Made by a program: the position numbers and the translations under genes. 64,000 nt of DNA, taken from NCBI GenBank assembly GCA_002256345.1, contig NKIY01000004.1, positions 662,232-726,231 of the forward strand, read 5' to 3'. Below the pieces are notes generated by a model. It ran no database searches. It was not told the DNA's origin and worked only from the letters and a program-made list of their open reading frames with translations. This DNA comes from Bradyrhizobiaceae bacterium PARB1. GTDB lineage: Bacteria; Pseudomonadota; Alphaproteobacteria; Rhizobiales; Xanthobacteraceae. The first letter of the stretch is position 1, and the number at the start of each line of letters is the position of its first letter. This document shows, in pieces, positions 18,387 to 28,776 of this stretch.

Positions 18387-19331
18387 GTGAGAAAATTGCC
18401 ACCTCTCAACGCCGTTCGGACATTCGAGGCCGCGGCCCGCCATGTCAGCTTCACGCATGCGGCGGAAGAATTGCTCGTCACTCATGGCGCGGTAAGCAGG
18501 CAAGTTGCCCTGCTGGAGGATTGGTTCGGCGTTAAACTGTTTCGTCGCGCTCCGTCCCAACTCACTTTGACGGCTGCAGGTCAGATCTATTTTCGGGAAG
18601 TGACGGCCATCCTCGATCGGCTGGCGCTGGCCTCGATGGACATGCAGCAGCATCTTGCGCCGGCTGTCCTGCGCGTCAATGCGCCGCCCACTTTTGCCAT
18701 GCGCTGGTTGATTGGTCGCATCTCCGCCTTCCAACGCAAGCGACCGGACGTCGAGTTGCGCCTCACCACGTCGCTTGGCCCGGTCAATGCCAACGATCTT
18801 GGCTCCGATGTTGCCATTCGCGGTGAGCAGCCCGCGATGCCAGGTTGGCAGTCGATCCATTTCATGACCGAGCTGATCGCTCCGGTATGTCATGTCGATC
18901 TGTTGGCGCGCGACGAATTGAAGACGCCGGATGATCTGCTGAAGCACACGCTGATCACTTATCTCACCGAACCTTATGACTGGCGGCAATGGCTCCTCTC
19001 CGCAGGTGGTGAGATGTCCAGCAATCAAACCATGCTGCGTTTCGAGCAGATGTATTTCGCGTTGCATGCGACACAGGAGCGCATGGGCGTCGGACTGTTT
19101 CCGCTTTTCCTGGTCATAGACGAGCTGGTCGAGAACCGCCTCTGTCTGCCGTTTGGTCCGCTCGGTCTGCGCAAGCGTGCCTATAGTGCGCTGTTTCGCG
19201 ATGATGTGAAGGACTGGAATGCCATTAGCGACTTCTGTAGCTGGCTGACGGAAGCCGGCCGCGAAACCGAACAGGTAACGAAAGCATGGACGGAATCGAT
19301 GGGATGGGCGTCGGTTTTCCAGACACAATGA
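18387..19331 (+). CDS. LysR-family regulator, GcvA-like
   Basis: A 314-residue LysR regulator. The winged helix-turn-helix covers residues 6-64 (LNAVRTFEAAARHVSFTHAA, THGAVSRQVALLEDWFGVKL), of the GcvA-like type. An effector-binding domain follows from about residue 90. The start is GTG at 18387 with a weak AGG upstream; no in-frame ATG fits better. It is divergent from the monooxygenase operon and directly upstream of the ABC transporter, both with T-N11-A boxes, so it is the likely regulator of the whole cluster. The inducer is unknown. Confidence 0.92.
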   Translation: MRKLPPLNAVRTFEAAARHVSFTHAAEELLVTHGAVSRQVALLEDWFGVKLFRRAPSQLTLTAAGQIYFREVTAILDRLALASMDMQQHLAPAVLRVNAPPTFAMRWLIGRISAFQRKRPDVELRLTTSLGPVNANDLGSDVAIRGEQPAMPGWQSIHFMTELIAPVCHVDLLARDELKTPDDLLKHTLITYLTEPYDWRQWLLSAGGEMSSNQTMLRFEQMYFALHATQERMGVGLFPLFLVIDELVENRLCLPFGPLGLRKRAYSALFRDDVKDWNAISDFCSWLTEAGRETEQVTKAWTESMGWASVFQTQ

Positions 19332-19341
19332 CGCATCCTGA

Positions 19342-19356
19342 TTGAGCGAAACTCAC
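19342..19356. promoter_or_regulatory. LysR-type T-N11-A box 3, upstream of the ABC transporter
   Basis: TTGAGCGAAACTCAC, with T at 19343 and A at 19355. Its right half AACTCACG is identical to boxes 1 and 2; the left half differs at two positions from box 2. It begins 10 bases after the LysR stop and lies about 165 bases ahead of the substrate-binding protein start. Confidence 0.6.
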
Positions 19357-19521
19357 GCCCGGTCAGGATAAGTCGGTTGCAGCTCCCAACGCGCCACTTG
19401 ATATTTGCCGGTATCGATGGCGGCGACCGTGCCGCAAGCATCAAGCGCCGAGGCTGGCCATCAGCGCCAAATGCATGACGCGCGCAATGCGCGGCATATA
19501 ACAAACAAATGGGACGGATCC

Positions 19522-20493
19522 GTGAAAAACAAAACAGGCGCGATCTTTTCGATTCTTCTCGTTGCACTTGCAGCACCCGCCGCAGCGCAGCAGCCGGCTC
19601 CGCTGTCGATCGTGGTGTTTGGTGCTCCGTCGCTGGGCGCTTTCCTTCCTGCGGTCATCAAGGCGCATAAGCTCGACGAAAAGAACGGCCTCGCGATCAA
19701 GTTCGAGGAGCGAACGCCGGATGCCTATTCGGCGCAATTCAATTCGGGAGAATTCCAACTCGGCGGCAGTGCTGCCTTGCTTACGGTCGGTCTCGCCGAT
19801 GTCCGCGGCGTCAAGGTGACTTACCTCTTCAATCTGTTTGACTATTGGGGCGCGGTTGTAACCTCGCGCCCCGAAATCAAGACATTGAAAGATCTCGAAG
19901 GCAAGGATCTCGCCGCTGCCAAGGGCACCACAAATTATGTGATGTTCGATTGGTTCGCGCGTCAACTCGGCGCCGACACCACGAAATTCTCGGTTGTCAA
20001 TACGGCGACGCCGGGCCTTGTCGGCTATGCGATCGCCAACCGGGCGTCGGCCGTTCAGTTATGGGAGCCGGCTTATACCACGCTGATCTCGAAGAAGCCG
20101 GAAGTCCGCACCATCGATATCGGTATTGCCGATAGCTGGAAGAAGTTCACGGGCAGCAGCAACATCCCTTATCTCGGTGTCGCTGCCCATGTTGCCTGGG
20201 CGGAAAAGAACAAGCCGCTGATTCCGAAACTGTTTGCGGCTTACAAGGAAGCAGCAGACTGGGTCGCCGCACATCCGGATGCGGCGTCGAAGTTGATCGC
20301 GCCCAAGGGCACGCCCGACGATCAGAAAGCGATCGCCGATCTGATCAAGGCGAACGATCGCCTCGGCATGAATCTGAAATGGGCATCGGATGTCCGTAAG
20401 GAGATCACGTCGGTCTATGCAGCGGGCAAGGATATCGCCTTCCTGCCGTCCGATCCGGCGCCATCGACGATCTATGAAGCGGGTGAGAAATGA
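19522..20493 (+). CDS. ABC transporter substrate-binding protein, NitT/TauT (NMT1-like)
   Basis: A 323-residue periplasmic binding protein of the SsuA/TauA/NMT1 class. The signal peptide KNKTGAIFSILLVALAAPAAA is followed by a mature domain starting QQPAPLSIVVFGAPSLGAF. Family members bind taurine, sulfonates, nitrate, pyrimidine precursors or aromatic acids; the sequence does not settle which. The GTG at 19522 places the signal peptide at the N-terminus; longer in-frame starts would add an unlikely leader of about 39 residues. It overlaps the permease gene by 4 bases. Next to the catabolic genes, it probably imports their substrate. Confidence 0.88.
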   Translation: MKNKTGAIFSILLVALAAPAAAQQPAPLSIVVFGAPSLGAFLPAVIKAHKLDEKNGLAIKFEERTPDAYSAQFNSGEFQLGGSAALLTVGLADVRGVKVTYLFNLFDYWGAVVTSRPEIKTLKDLEGKDLAAAKGTTNYVMFDWFARQLGADTTKFSVVNTATPGLVGYAIANRASAVQLWEPAYTTLISKKPEVRTIDIGIADSWKKFTGSSNIPYLGVAAHVAWAEKNKPLIPKLFAAYKEAADWVAAHPDAASKLIAPKGTPDDQKAIADLIKANDRLGMNLKWASDVRKEITSVYAAGKDIAFLPSDPAPSTIYEAGEK

Positions 20494-21305
20494 CCGACGT
20501 GACCGAGAGGATGGCATCGCCACCACAGCGCGGTGCGCTGATGGGATGGGCAAAGAGCGTCGGCACCTCGGTGCTGCCTTTCGTGGTGGTCATCGCGCTA
20601 TGGCAGATCGCTTCGCTGTTCTTCCCGCGATTCCTGTTTCCGTCATTAGTCGATGTGTTCTGGCGCTGTCTCGACATCTTCACGACGGGATCGATGCTCG
20701 CGGACGTTATCGCGACGGTGCTGCGCATCCTCGCTGGTCTTGCCGGAGCCTTCGTCATCGGCGGTCTGCTTGGCATCGTGATGGCGCGCTCGAAGGCGGT
20801 TGATAAGTTTCTGTCCCCGATTTTGACTCTGTTTCAGGGCATTCCGGCGCTGTCCTGGGTGGTGTTCGCCATCATCTGGTTTCACGGCGTTGAATTCCGC
20901 ATTTTCTTCATCATGGTGATGACGACCCTGCCGGCCTTCACCTTCCAGATCATTGGCGCGCTACGCGGCATGTCGAAGGATCTCACCGAGATGGTGTTTT
21001 CCTTCCGTCCGACGCGAATGAAGCTGTTCCGCGTGATGATCGCACCGGCGATCCTGCCGGATATCCTGACCGCGTGGAAGGTCAACCTCGGCAACGCGGC
21101 GCGTGTCGTCGTCGTCGCTGAACTGGTAGGCGCAACTGGCGGCGTTGGCTATCAGCTGCTGCAACAGCAGCAAGTGTTCGACATGGCTGGCGCGCTGGCC
21201 TGGACGCTGCAACTGGTGTTCTTTGTTCTGCTCGTGCAAGCCGCTCTGACCCTGACCGAGAACATTGCCTTCCGCTATCGTGCCGTTTCGGAGCGCGTTA
21301 TATGA
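20490..21305 (+). CDS. ABC transporter permease, NitT/TauT (SsuC-like)
   Basis: A 271-residue inner-membrane permease with about six hydrophobic segments. The ATPase-contact (EAA-like) loop is IIGALRGMSKDLTEMVFSFR, followed by MIAPAILPDILTAWKVNLGN. Start and stop overlap its neighbours by 4 bases on each side (ATGA type), indicating one cotranscribed, translationally coupled transporter operon. Confidence 0.92.
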   Translation: MTDVTERMASPPQRGALMGWAKSVGTSVLPFVVVIALWQIASLFFPRFLFPSLVDVFWRCLDIFTTGSMLADVIATVLRILAGLAGAFVIGGLLGIVMARSKAVDKFLSPILTLFQGIPALSWVVFAIIWFHGVEFRIFFIMVMTTLPAFTFQIIGALRGMSKDLTEMVFSFRPTRMKLFRVMIAPAILPDILTAWKVNLGNAARVVVVAELVGATGGVGYQLLQQQQVFDMAGALAWTLQLVFFVLLVQAALTLTENIAFRYRAVSERVI

Positions 21306-22087
21306 CCGATACTCTCGTGCTTGACCAACCGATCATCACCGAAGCCGTGATCCATCTTGGCGATGTCAGCAAAGTGTTCGGCCGCGAAGGTAGCGTCGGA
21401 GCGTATCGCGCGGTCGATCATCTCAATCTCGATGTGGTGCCAGGGCAGATGTTGGCGCTGCTCGGCAAGACCGGCTGCGGCAAATCGACGATTTTCAACA
21501 TGATTGCCGGCCTCACCGAGCCGACCACGGGGATTGTGCGTGTCAGCGGCAAAAATCCGTTTGCGGATTTCGATGCATTCCGCGGCAAGATGGCTATCGT
21601 ATTCCAGGGCGATCGCCTGCTGCCATGGCGCACCGCCATCCAGAATGTGCAGCTCGGCCTGGAGATGCTGGACGAACCGCCTGCGGACCGCAAGGAAACG
21701 GCGCGAAAATGGCTGATCAAGCTGGGCCTCGGCGGTCATGAGGATGACTACCCTCATGCTCTATCCGGCGGCATGCGCCAGCGCGTTTCGATCGCTCGCG
21801 CTTTTGCTACCAATGCGGACATCCTGCTCTGCGACGAGCCGTTTTCGGCGCTCGATGAGTCCACGGCAGGCCGGCTGCGCTCGGAATTCGTGCGGTTGGT
21901 GAAAGAAAACGGCAAGACCGCTGTCTTCATCACTCATTCCATCAGCGAAGCGCTGGAAATTGGCGACCGCATTGTGGTGCTGAAGCGTCCGGCGATGATC
22001 GCCTACGACGTGAGTTTTGGTAAGGAGGCCTCGGTCGAGGAGCGGGCCACCATTCGCGAGCGGATCGGGGAAGTGCTGGCGTCATAG
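21302..22087 (+). CDS. ABC transporter ATP-binding protein, NitT/TauT (SsuB-like)
   Basis: A 261-residue ATPase that powers the transporter. Walker A is LLGKTGCGKSTIFN, the signature motif is LSGGMRQRVSIARAF, Walker B is ILLCDEPFSALDE, and the switch His is in FITHSISEALEIGDR. Length is normal for the family. It ends the operon, 60 bases before a strong symmetric hairpin shared with the convergent sucD gene. Confidence 0.94.
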   Translation: MTDTLVLDQPIITEAVIHLGDVSKVFGREGSVGAYRAVDHLNLDVVPGQMLALLGKTGCGKSTIFNMIAGLTEPTTGIVRVSGKNPFADFDAFRGKMAIVFQGDRLLPWRTAIQNVQLGLEMLDEPPADRKETARKWLIKLGLGGHEDDYPHALSGGMRQRVSIARAFATNADILLCDEPFSALDESTAGRLRSEFVRLVKENGKTAVFITHSISEALEIGDRIVVLKRPAMIAYDVSFGKEASVEERATIRERIGEVLAS

Positions 22088-22147
22088 GTTACATTGTCAT
22101 TGCAAGGCGAGAAGCAGCAAAACAATTCAAAAGCCACGCGTAAATCA

Positions 22148-22175
22148 AAAGGCCCGCTCTTTCGAGCGGGCCTTT
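22148..22175. terminator. Bidirectional terminator between ABC operon and sucD
   Basis: AAAGGCCCGCTC (22148-22159) and GAGCGGGCCTTT (22164-22175) form a perfect 12-bp stem with a TTTC loop, flanked by A-rich and T-rich bases. It separates the plus-strand transporter operon from the minus-strand sucCD genes. Confidence 0.85.
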
Positions 22176-22200
22176 GTCATTTCGTATTGATGCCTGCCGC

Positions 22201-23088
22201 TTACTTGCCCGCGAGCACGTCCACCAGCGTGGTGCCGAGGCGCGCCGGCGACGGCGAGACGCGGATGCCCGCGGCTTCCATCGCGGCGATCTTCGACTGG
22301 GCATCGCCCTTGCCGCCCGACACGATGGCGCCGGCATGGCCCATGCGGCGGCCGGGAGGTGCGGTGACGCCGCCGATGAAACCGACCATCGGCTTCTTGC
22401 GGCCGCGCTTGGCTTCGTCCTTGATGAACTGCGCCGCGTCTTCTTCTGCCGAACCACCGATCTCACCGATCATGATGATCGACTCGGTCTTGTCGTCGGC
22501 CAGGAACATCTCGAGCACGTCGATGAACTCGGTCCCCTTGACCGGGTCGCCGCCGATGCCGACTGCCGAGGTCTGGCCGAGGCCAGCCTGGGTGGTCTGG
22601 AACACGGCTTCATAGGTCAGCGTGCCGGAGCGCGACAGGATGCCGACCTTGCCCGGCTTGAAGATGTTGGCCGGCATGATGCCGATCTTGGATTCGCCGG
22701 CGGTGACGACGCCCGGGCAGTTCGGCCCGATCAGGCGCGACTTCGACCCCGACAGCGAACGCTTCACGCGCACCATGTCGAGCACCGGAATGCCCTCGGT
22801 GATGCAGACGATCAACGGGATTTCCGCATCGATGGCTTCGCAGATCGCATCCGCTGCGCCCGGCGGTGGAACGTAGATGACCGATGCGTCAGCGCCGGTC
22901 TTGTCACGCGCTTCCGCCACGGTGTCGAACACGGGCAGGCCGATATGGGTCGAACCACCCTTACCCGGCGAGGTGCCGCCGACGACCTTGGTGCCGTAAG
23001 CGATCGCCTGTTCGGAATGGAAGGTGCCGTTCTTGCCGGTGAAGCCCTGGGTGATGACCTTGGTGTTTTTGTCGATCAAGACTGACAT
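22201..23088 (-). CDS. sucD: Succinyl-CoA synthetase alpha subunit
   Basis: A 295-residue subunit of the TCA enzyme that makes succinate and ATP/GTP from succinyl-CoA. It shows the CoA-binding N-terminus ([20 protein letters not shown]), the GPNCPGVV motif and the phospho-histidine loop [16 protein letters not shown]. It starts 4 bases after the sucC stop with an SD inside the end of sucC, so the two are translationally linked. The expected next gene, sucA, is about 12.5 kb away. Confidence 0.97.
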   Translation of the reverse strand: MSVLIDKNTKVITQGFTGKNGTFHSEQAIAYGTKVVGGTSPGKGGSTHIGLPVFDTVAEARDKTGADASVIYVPPPGAADAICEAIDAEIPLIVCITEGIPVLDMVRVKRSLSGSKSRLIGPNCPGVVTAGESKIGIMPANIFKPGKVGILSRSGTLTYEAVFQTTQAGLGQTSAVGIGGDPVKGTEFIDVLEMFLADDKTESIIMIGEIGGSAEEDAAQFIKDEAKRGRKKPMVGFIGGVTAPPGRRMGHAGAIVSGGKGDAQSKIAAMEAAGIRVSPSPARLGTTLVDVLAGK

Positions 23089-23092
23089 TGGC

Positions 23093-24289
23093 TTACTTTC
23101 CCTTCACCGCGTTGACGATCTTCTGCGCGGCGTCGTCGAGATCGTCGGCGGGCAGCACGTTGAGGCCGCTCTCGCGGATGATCTTCTTGCCTTCCTCGAC
23201 ATTGGTGCCTTCGAGGCGAACCACCAGTGGCACCTTGAGGCCGACGGCCTTCACCGCGCCGACAACGCCGGCGGCGATGACGTCGCACTTCATGATGCCG
23301 CCGAAGATATTGACCAGGATGCCCTTCACATTCGGATCGGCGGTGATGATCTTGAACGCTGCGGTCACCTTCTCTTCCGAAGCGCCACCGCCGACGTCGA
23401 GGAAGTTGGCCGGGCTTTCGCCGTACAGCTTGATGATGTCGAGCGTGGCCATCGCGAGGCCGGCGCCGTTGACCATGCAGCCGATGGTGCCGTCGAGCGC
23501 AATGTAAGCGAGGTCATACTTCGATGCCTCGATTTCCTTCTCGTCTTCTTCCGTGGTGTCGCGCAGCGCGACGATCTCGGGATGACGATAGAGCGAGTTC
23601 GAGTCGAACGACATCTTGGCGTCGAGGCACTTCAGCTCGCCCTGCTTGGACACGATCAGCGGATTGATCTCCAGCATGTCCATGTCCTTGGCGATGAACG
23701 CCGTGTAGAGCTGAGCGGTCAGCTTCTCGGCCTGCTTGGCGAGATCGCCCTTGAGGCCCAGCGCCTGCGCGACGGTGCGGCCATGATGGCCCATCACACC
23801 GGTGGCCGGATCGACCGAGAAGGTGATGATCTTCTCAGGCGTATCGTGCGCTACGTCCTCGATGTTCATGCCGCCTTCGGTCGAGACGACGAAAGCAACG
23901 CGCGAGGTTTCGCGATCGACGAGCAGGGAGAGATAGAACTCCTTCTCGATGTCCGAACCGTCTTCGATATACAGGCGATTGACCTGCTTGCCGGCTTCGC
24001 CGGTCTGCACGGTGACGAGGGTCGCACCAAGCATCTGCTTGGAGAATTCCTTGACCTCATCCACCGACTTGGCGAGGCGGACGCCGCCCTTGTCGCCAGC
24101 CGAGGCTTCCTTGAACTTGCCCTTGCCGCGACCGCCGGCATGAATCTGGCTTTTCACGACCCAGAGCGGGCCGCCGAGCTGGTTTGCTGCGGCCTCGGCT
24201 TCTTCAGCCTTGAGGACCGGCACGCCCTTGGAGACGGGCACGCCGAACTCCTTCAGGACGGCTTTCGCCTGATATTCATGGATATTCAT
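23093..24289 (-). CDS. sucC: Succinyl-CoA synthetase beta subunit
   Basis: A 398-residue beta subunit with an N-terminal ATP-grasp domain ([36 protein letters not shown]) and a C-terminal CoA-ligase domain ([17 protein letters not shown] [34 protein letters not shown]). Length is standard. The ATG at 24289 follows GGAG. A TTGACA-like -35 element on the minus strand (complement of 24374-24379) with a weakly matching -10 lies upstream, and a terminator separates it from mdh, so sucCD may have its own promoter. Confidence 0.97.
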   Translation of the reverse strand: MNIHEYQAKAVLKEFGVPVSKGVPVLKAEEAEAAANQLGGPLWVVKSQIHAGGRGKGKFKEASAGDKGGVRLAKSVDEVKEFSKQMLGATLVTVQTGEAGKQVNRLYIEDGSDIEKEFYLSLLVDRETSRVAFVVSTEGGMNIEDVAHDTPEKIITFSVDPATGVMGHHGRTVAQALGLKGDLAKQAEKLTAQLYTAFIAKDMDMLEINPLIVSKQGELKCLDAKMSFDSNSLYRHPEIVALRDTTEEDEKEIEASKYDLAYIALDGTIGCMVNGAGLAMATLDIIKLYGESPANFLDVGGGASEEKVTAAFKIITADPNVKGILVNIFGGIMKCDVIAAGVVGAVKAVGLKVPLVVRLEGTNVEEGKKIIRESGLNVLPADDLDDAAQKIVNAVKGK

Positions 24290-24455
24290 AAGATGCTCCC
24301 GAACCCCCGATGGTGAAATTGGGTTTCACGCCGTTATCTTTGAAGTGGCATACCGTATACCAAGCGTGCCGCGTGTCAAAGTGGCGCAAATTCCGCGTGA
24401 CGGACGAAGTTGGCGGAGTGGGTTCGTCGCAGTGATTGCCAACCACGTCAAATGC

Positions 24456-24482
24456 AAAACCGGCACCCCAGGGGTGCCGGTT
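24456..24482 (-). terminator. mdh terminator
   Basis: AACCGGCACCCC and GGGGTGCCGGTT pair over 12 bp with a single-base turn, so the real loop opens a few pairs. On the minus strand the stem is followed by TTTTGC. It lies between mdh and sucC, implying at least partly separate transcripts. Confidence 0.75.
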
Positions 24483-24496
24483 CATTTCATCAAGGA

Positions 24497-25776
<1,280 letters not shown>

Positions 25777-26961
25777 TCAGGTCTCGACCAGGCCGGTGGT
25801 CGCGCCCGACGCGGTGGAGTCGCTCCGTCCGTGCGGCAGCGCCAGGTAGCTCTCCGATCCCATCTCGAACAGGCGCGACGCCGTGCGGACGAACTCAAAC
25901 TTCTCGACACCCTGATCCGCCGAATAGAGATCAGGGGGCTCAGCCGCGGCCGTCGCCATCAGCTTCACGGCATTGTCATACAGCGTATCGATCAGCGAGA
26001 TGAAGCGCTTGGCTGCGTTACGGTTGGCATAGTCCATCAGCGGCACGTGTTCGATGAACAGCGTGTGATATTCATGGGCGAGCTTGAGATAGTCGGAAGC
26101 GCCCAGCGGCTTCTCGCAAAGATCGTTGAAAGTGAAGCGTGCGACGCCCTGTGCCTCCAGCGGCACATGCAATTTGCGCCCCTTAACGTGCAGATCGCGT
26201 GACTTGCCGGCTGCGCCGCCCGTGAGTTTGGTCCAGGCTGCATCGAGCTGCGCAGTAGCGGCGGCGTCATCCGGTACCAGCCATGATTTGACGCCGACCA
26301 GCTTCTCCATCCGGAAATCGGTGCGCGAGTCGAGCTTGCGCACGTCCATGTGATCTTCGATCTGCTTGATGAAGGGCAGGAACAGCGCGCGGTTGAGGCC
26401 GCCTTTGTAGAGGTTCACCGGCTCGACATTGGAGGTTGCGAACACCACGGTGCCGAGCTCGAACAGCCGAGCGAACAGCCGGCCGAGGATCATCGCATCT
26501 GCGATATCGGTGACGTGAAACTCGTCGAAGCACAGCAGCCATGCCTCTTCAAAGATCGAACCCGCCGTCAACGCGATGACGTCTTCATCTCCAATGGCGC
26601 CGCTCGCGATCTTCTGGCGGAAATCGTAGATGCGCTCATGAACGTCGGCCATGAATTCATGGAAGTGCGCGCGACGCTTGTGCTGGACGGAGCTGCTTTC
26701 GAAGAACAGGTCCATGAGCATGGTTTTGCCGCGGCCGACCTCGCCATGGACGTAAAGTCCCTTCGGCGGCTCCGCATCCTTGTCGCCGCCGAACAGGCGA
26801 CCGAAGAACCCTTTTTTGCGCGGTGGCTCGTAGGTCGAAAGCGCAGCGTCGAGCGCGGCGATGGCCTCGACGGCCTGCGCCTGCGCCGGGTCAGCCTCAA
26901 TGGTACCGGCGGCGACGAGAGCTTTGTATTGTTCGCGGAAGGATGTCTGGGCGGCGGGCAT
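25777..26961 (-). CDS. zapE: Cell division protein ZapE (AFG1-like ATPase)
   Basis: A 394-residue AAA-type ATPase of the AFG1/ZapE family, associated with the Z-ring in bacteria. Walker A is VHGEVGRGKTMLMDLFFE, Walker B is LLCFDEFHVTDIADAM, and a sensor-like stretch VVFATSNVEPVNLYKGGLNR follows. Length fits the family. Position upstream of mdh on the same strand is a conserved alphaproteobacterial feature. Confidence 0.93.
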   Translation of the reverse strand: MPAAQTSFREQYKALVAAGTIEADPAQAQAVEAIAALDAALSTYEPPRKKGFFGRLFGGDKDAEPPKGLYVHGEVGRGKTMLMDLFFESSSVQHKRRAHFHEFMADVHERIYDFRQKIASGAIGDEDVIALTAGSIFEEAWLLCFDEFHVTDIADAMILGRLFARLFELGTVVFATSNVEPVNLYKGGLNRALFLPFIKQIEDHMDVRKLDSRTDFRMEKLVGVKSWLVPDDAAATAQLDAAWTKLTGGAAGKSRDLHVKGRKLHVPLEAQGVARFTFNDLCEKPLGASDYLKLAHEYHTLFIEHVPLMDYANRNAAKRFISLIDTLYDNAVKLMATAAAEPPDLYSADQGVEKFEFVRTASRLFEMGSESYLALPHGRSDSTASGATTGLVET

Positions 26962-27261
26962 GGGCGCCTAACGGCCCCATGCGGGGGGAAAATGCAAGAT
27001 GGGATTTGGGGAGGCGGATATGCAGCCTGCGGCGGCGCTCCGCTTCTCCCTCCCTCAAGCGGCGCAGCCGCGTAGAGCGAAGGGTGGATCGAGGCGAGCG
27101 TTCAGCGAGCTTCGAGACGGGTGGGGTGCTTCCACACACCCGACGTCACGTGGGGACCCCCACCCGACCGGCTTCGCCGGCCACCTCGCGGACGAATTCG
27201 TCCGCCAGACCCCGCAAGGGGGGAGGGATGTCAGAGCATTACTGCAAGCGGCAAACGCTCA
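26962..27261. other. Intergenic stretch with REP-like hairpins
   Basis: About 300 bases without a credible gene between zapE and thpR. It holds GC-rich short palindromes such as CCGGCTTCGCCGG near 27170 and phrases (GGTGGATCGAGGCGAGCG) of the kind repeated between genes in this group. Nothing else is recognised. Confidence 0.5.
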
Positions 27262-27813
27262 CTACGCTGCCCGCACCCTCTCACTGAGCTCATACGAATT
27301 CTCCACCAGATACGGCCCGCCGCCGGTGGAAGCGCGCGAGGAGAACAGCACGAAATGTTCGGCCGTAAATGTCTGCGTCGGAAAATACCCGCGCACCGAG
27401 AGATAATCCGCCACATCCCAACTCGACACATCCCGGAGTCGGGCCAGCGTTACATGCGGGGTAAATTTGCGCGGATCCGGTCCAAGGCCGCAACGGCGGA
27501 TCAGACGCTCAAGCTCGGCCTGCAGCTCCATGAGCGGCTTGCTCGGCTCCACATGGGCGACGATCGCGCGTGGCTTGTTGCCGCCAAAACTGGTGAGGCC
27601 GCGGATCTCGACCTTGAACGGCCGGCGCTCGATACGCGCCATGAGATACGCGATCTCGTTTGCAGAGATGCCGTCGATGTCGCCGATGAAGCGGAGGGTG
27701 ACGTGATAATTTTCGGGGTCGATCCAGCGCGCGCCGGGGAGGCCACCACGTAAGTTGGCCAATCGCTGGCCGATCTCGGCTGGGATTTCCAGTCCGGCGA
27801 ATAGACGCGGCAT
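27262..27813 (-). CDS. thpR: RNA 2',3'-cyclic phosphodiesterase
   Basis: A 183-residue 2H-phosphoesterase (LigT/ThpR). It has the two HxT motifs: HVTLRFIG with His37 and Thr39, and HVTLARL with His120. They bind the cyclic phosphate of tRNA-type 2',3'-cyclic ends. The ATG at 27813 follows AAGGAG. The length is typical. No operon partner is evident. Confidence 0.93.
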   Translation of the reverse strand: MPRLFAGLEIPAEIGQRLANLRGGLPGARWIDPENYHVTLRFIGDIDGISANEIAYLMARIERRPFKVEIRGLTSFGGNKPRAIVAHVEPSKPLMELQAELERLIRRCGLGPDPRKFTPHVTLARLRDVSSWDVADYLSVRGYFPTQTFTAEHFVLFSSRASTGGGPYLVENSYELSERVRAA

Positions 27814-28068
27814 AGTCAGCTCCTTTTTGTCGGGGCGCGATTTTCGCCGAAAGGTGCGGGTGCATTGTGTGCTGACGCACGGACGCACCGCTCGGCGAAA
27901 ATCATGCCCGAACAAACGAGCCGGTGAGTCGAAGGGAACGACGAATCACCGATGTCTATTTTGTACCCGAGTTATGTGACTCTGCGAAGCGAAGCCTGTC
28001 ACCGTTCTGTCAAGTTCCGAATAACTCGGCGAGCGCCCGCGGGCCGTGATTGCTTGATCGGCAATTGC

Positions 28069-28776
28069 TCAGTTCTTCGGCGCAAGCGATGCTATGAAAG
28101 CTTCCACCGTCGGTAAGATCTTGTTCACCACGACATCGACGCCCTCAGCAGTTGGATGCATGCCGTCGGCTTGATTGAGCTTGCTGCCTTCGCCGGCCAC
28201 GCCATCAAGGAAGAACGGATACAGCGGCACGCCGAATTCCTTAGCGAGATCCGGATAGATCGCATTGAACCTGTCCGCATAATCCTTGCCGTAATTCGGC
28301 GGGGCGAGCATGCCGCACAGGAGCACCTTGATGCCGCGCGCCTGCAGCCGCTTGATGATCTCTGTCAGCGACTCGCGCGGAATCTTCGGATCGACGCCGC
28401 GGAGTGCGTCATTGGCGCCAAGTTCGAGGATTACGCCCTGGGTGCCATCGGGCACCGACCAGTCGAGCCGGCCGAGCCCGCCCGAAGTGGTATCCCCGGA
28501 TACGCCGGCATTGGCGATCTCGACCGCGATGCCCTTGTCCGTGAGCGCCTTCTGCAGCCGGACCGGAAAGGCCGCCGCAGCAGGAAGATTGTAGCCCGCA
28601 CTCAGCGAATCTCCGAGCGCCACCAGCTTCACGGGCTTGGCGGATGTCTGTGCGAAAGCGCCCCCCAGCGACAACATGACCACGATTCCAGCAACAAACA
28701 GGCACGCAAACCTGCGTGACCACCCCTCGACCGCCGCAAATGAAGTGCCATATGACACCGGCATGGACACGCGCAT
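28069..28776 (-). CDS. GDSL-family arylesterase (TesA-like), exported
   Basis: A 235-residue SGNH hydrolase. The signal peptide has core ACLFVAGIVVMLSLGGAFA. Block I is ALGDSLSAGY (nucleophile Ser), block II Gly is in NAGVSGDTTSGG, block III is LGANDALRG (Asn), and block V is ADGMHPTAEG with the Asp and His. The ATG at 28776 has GAGG 5 bases upstream; 28764 is also possible. It is divergent from, and overlaps, the start of the ybbA-like gene, as in the tesA/ybbAP arrangement of many proteobacteria. Confidence 0.9.
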   Translation of the reverse strand: MRVSMPVSYGTSFAAVEGWSRRFACLFVAGIVVMLSLGGAFAQTSAKPVKLVALGDSLSAGYNLPAAAAFPVRLQKALTDKGIAVEIANAGVSGDTTSGGLGRLDWSVPDGTQGVILELGANDALRGVDPKIPRESLTEIIKRLQARGIKVLLCGMLAPPNYGKDYADRFNAIYPDLAKEFGVPLYPFFLDGVAGEGSKLNQADGMHPTAEGVDVVVNKILPTVEAFIASLAPKN

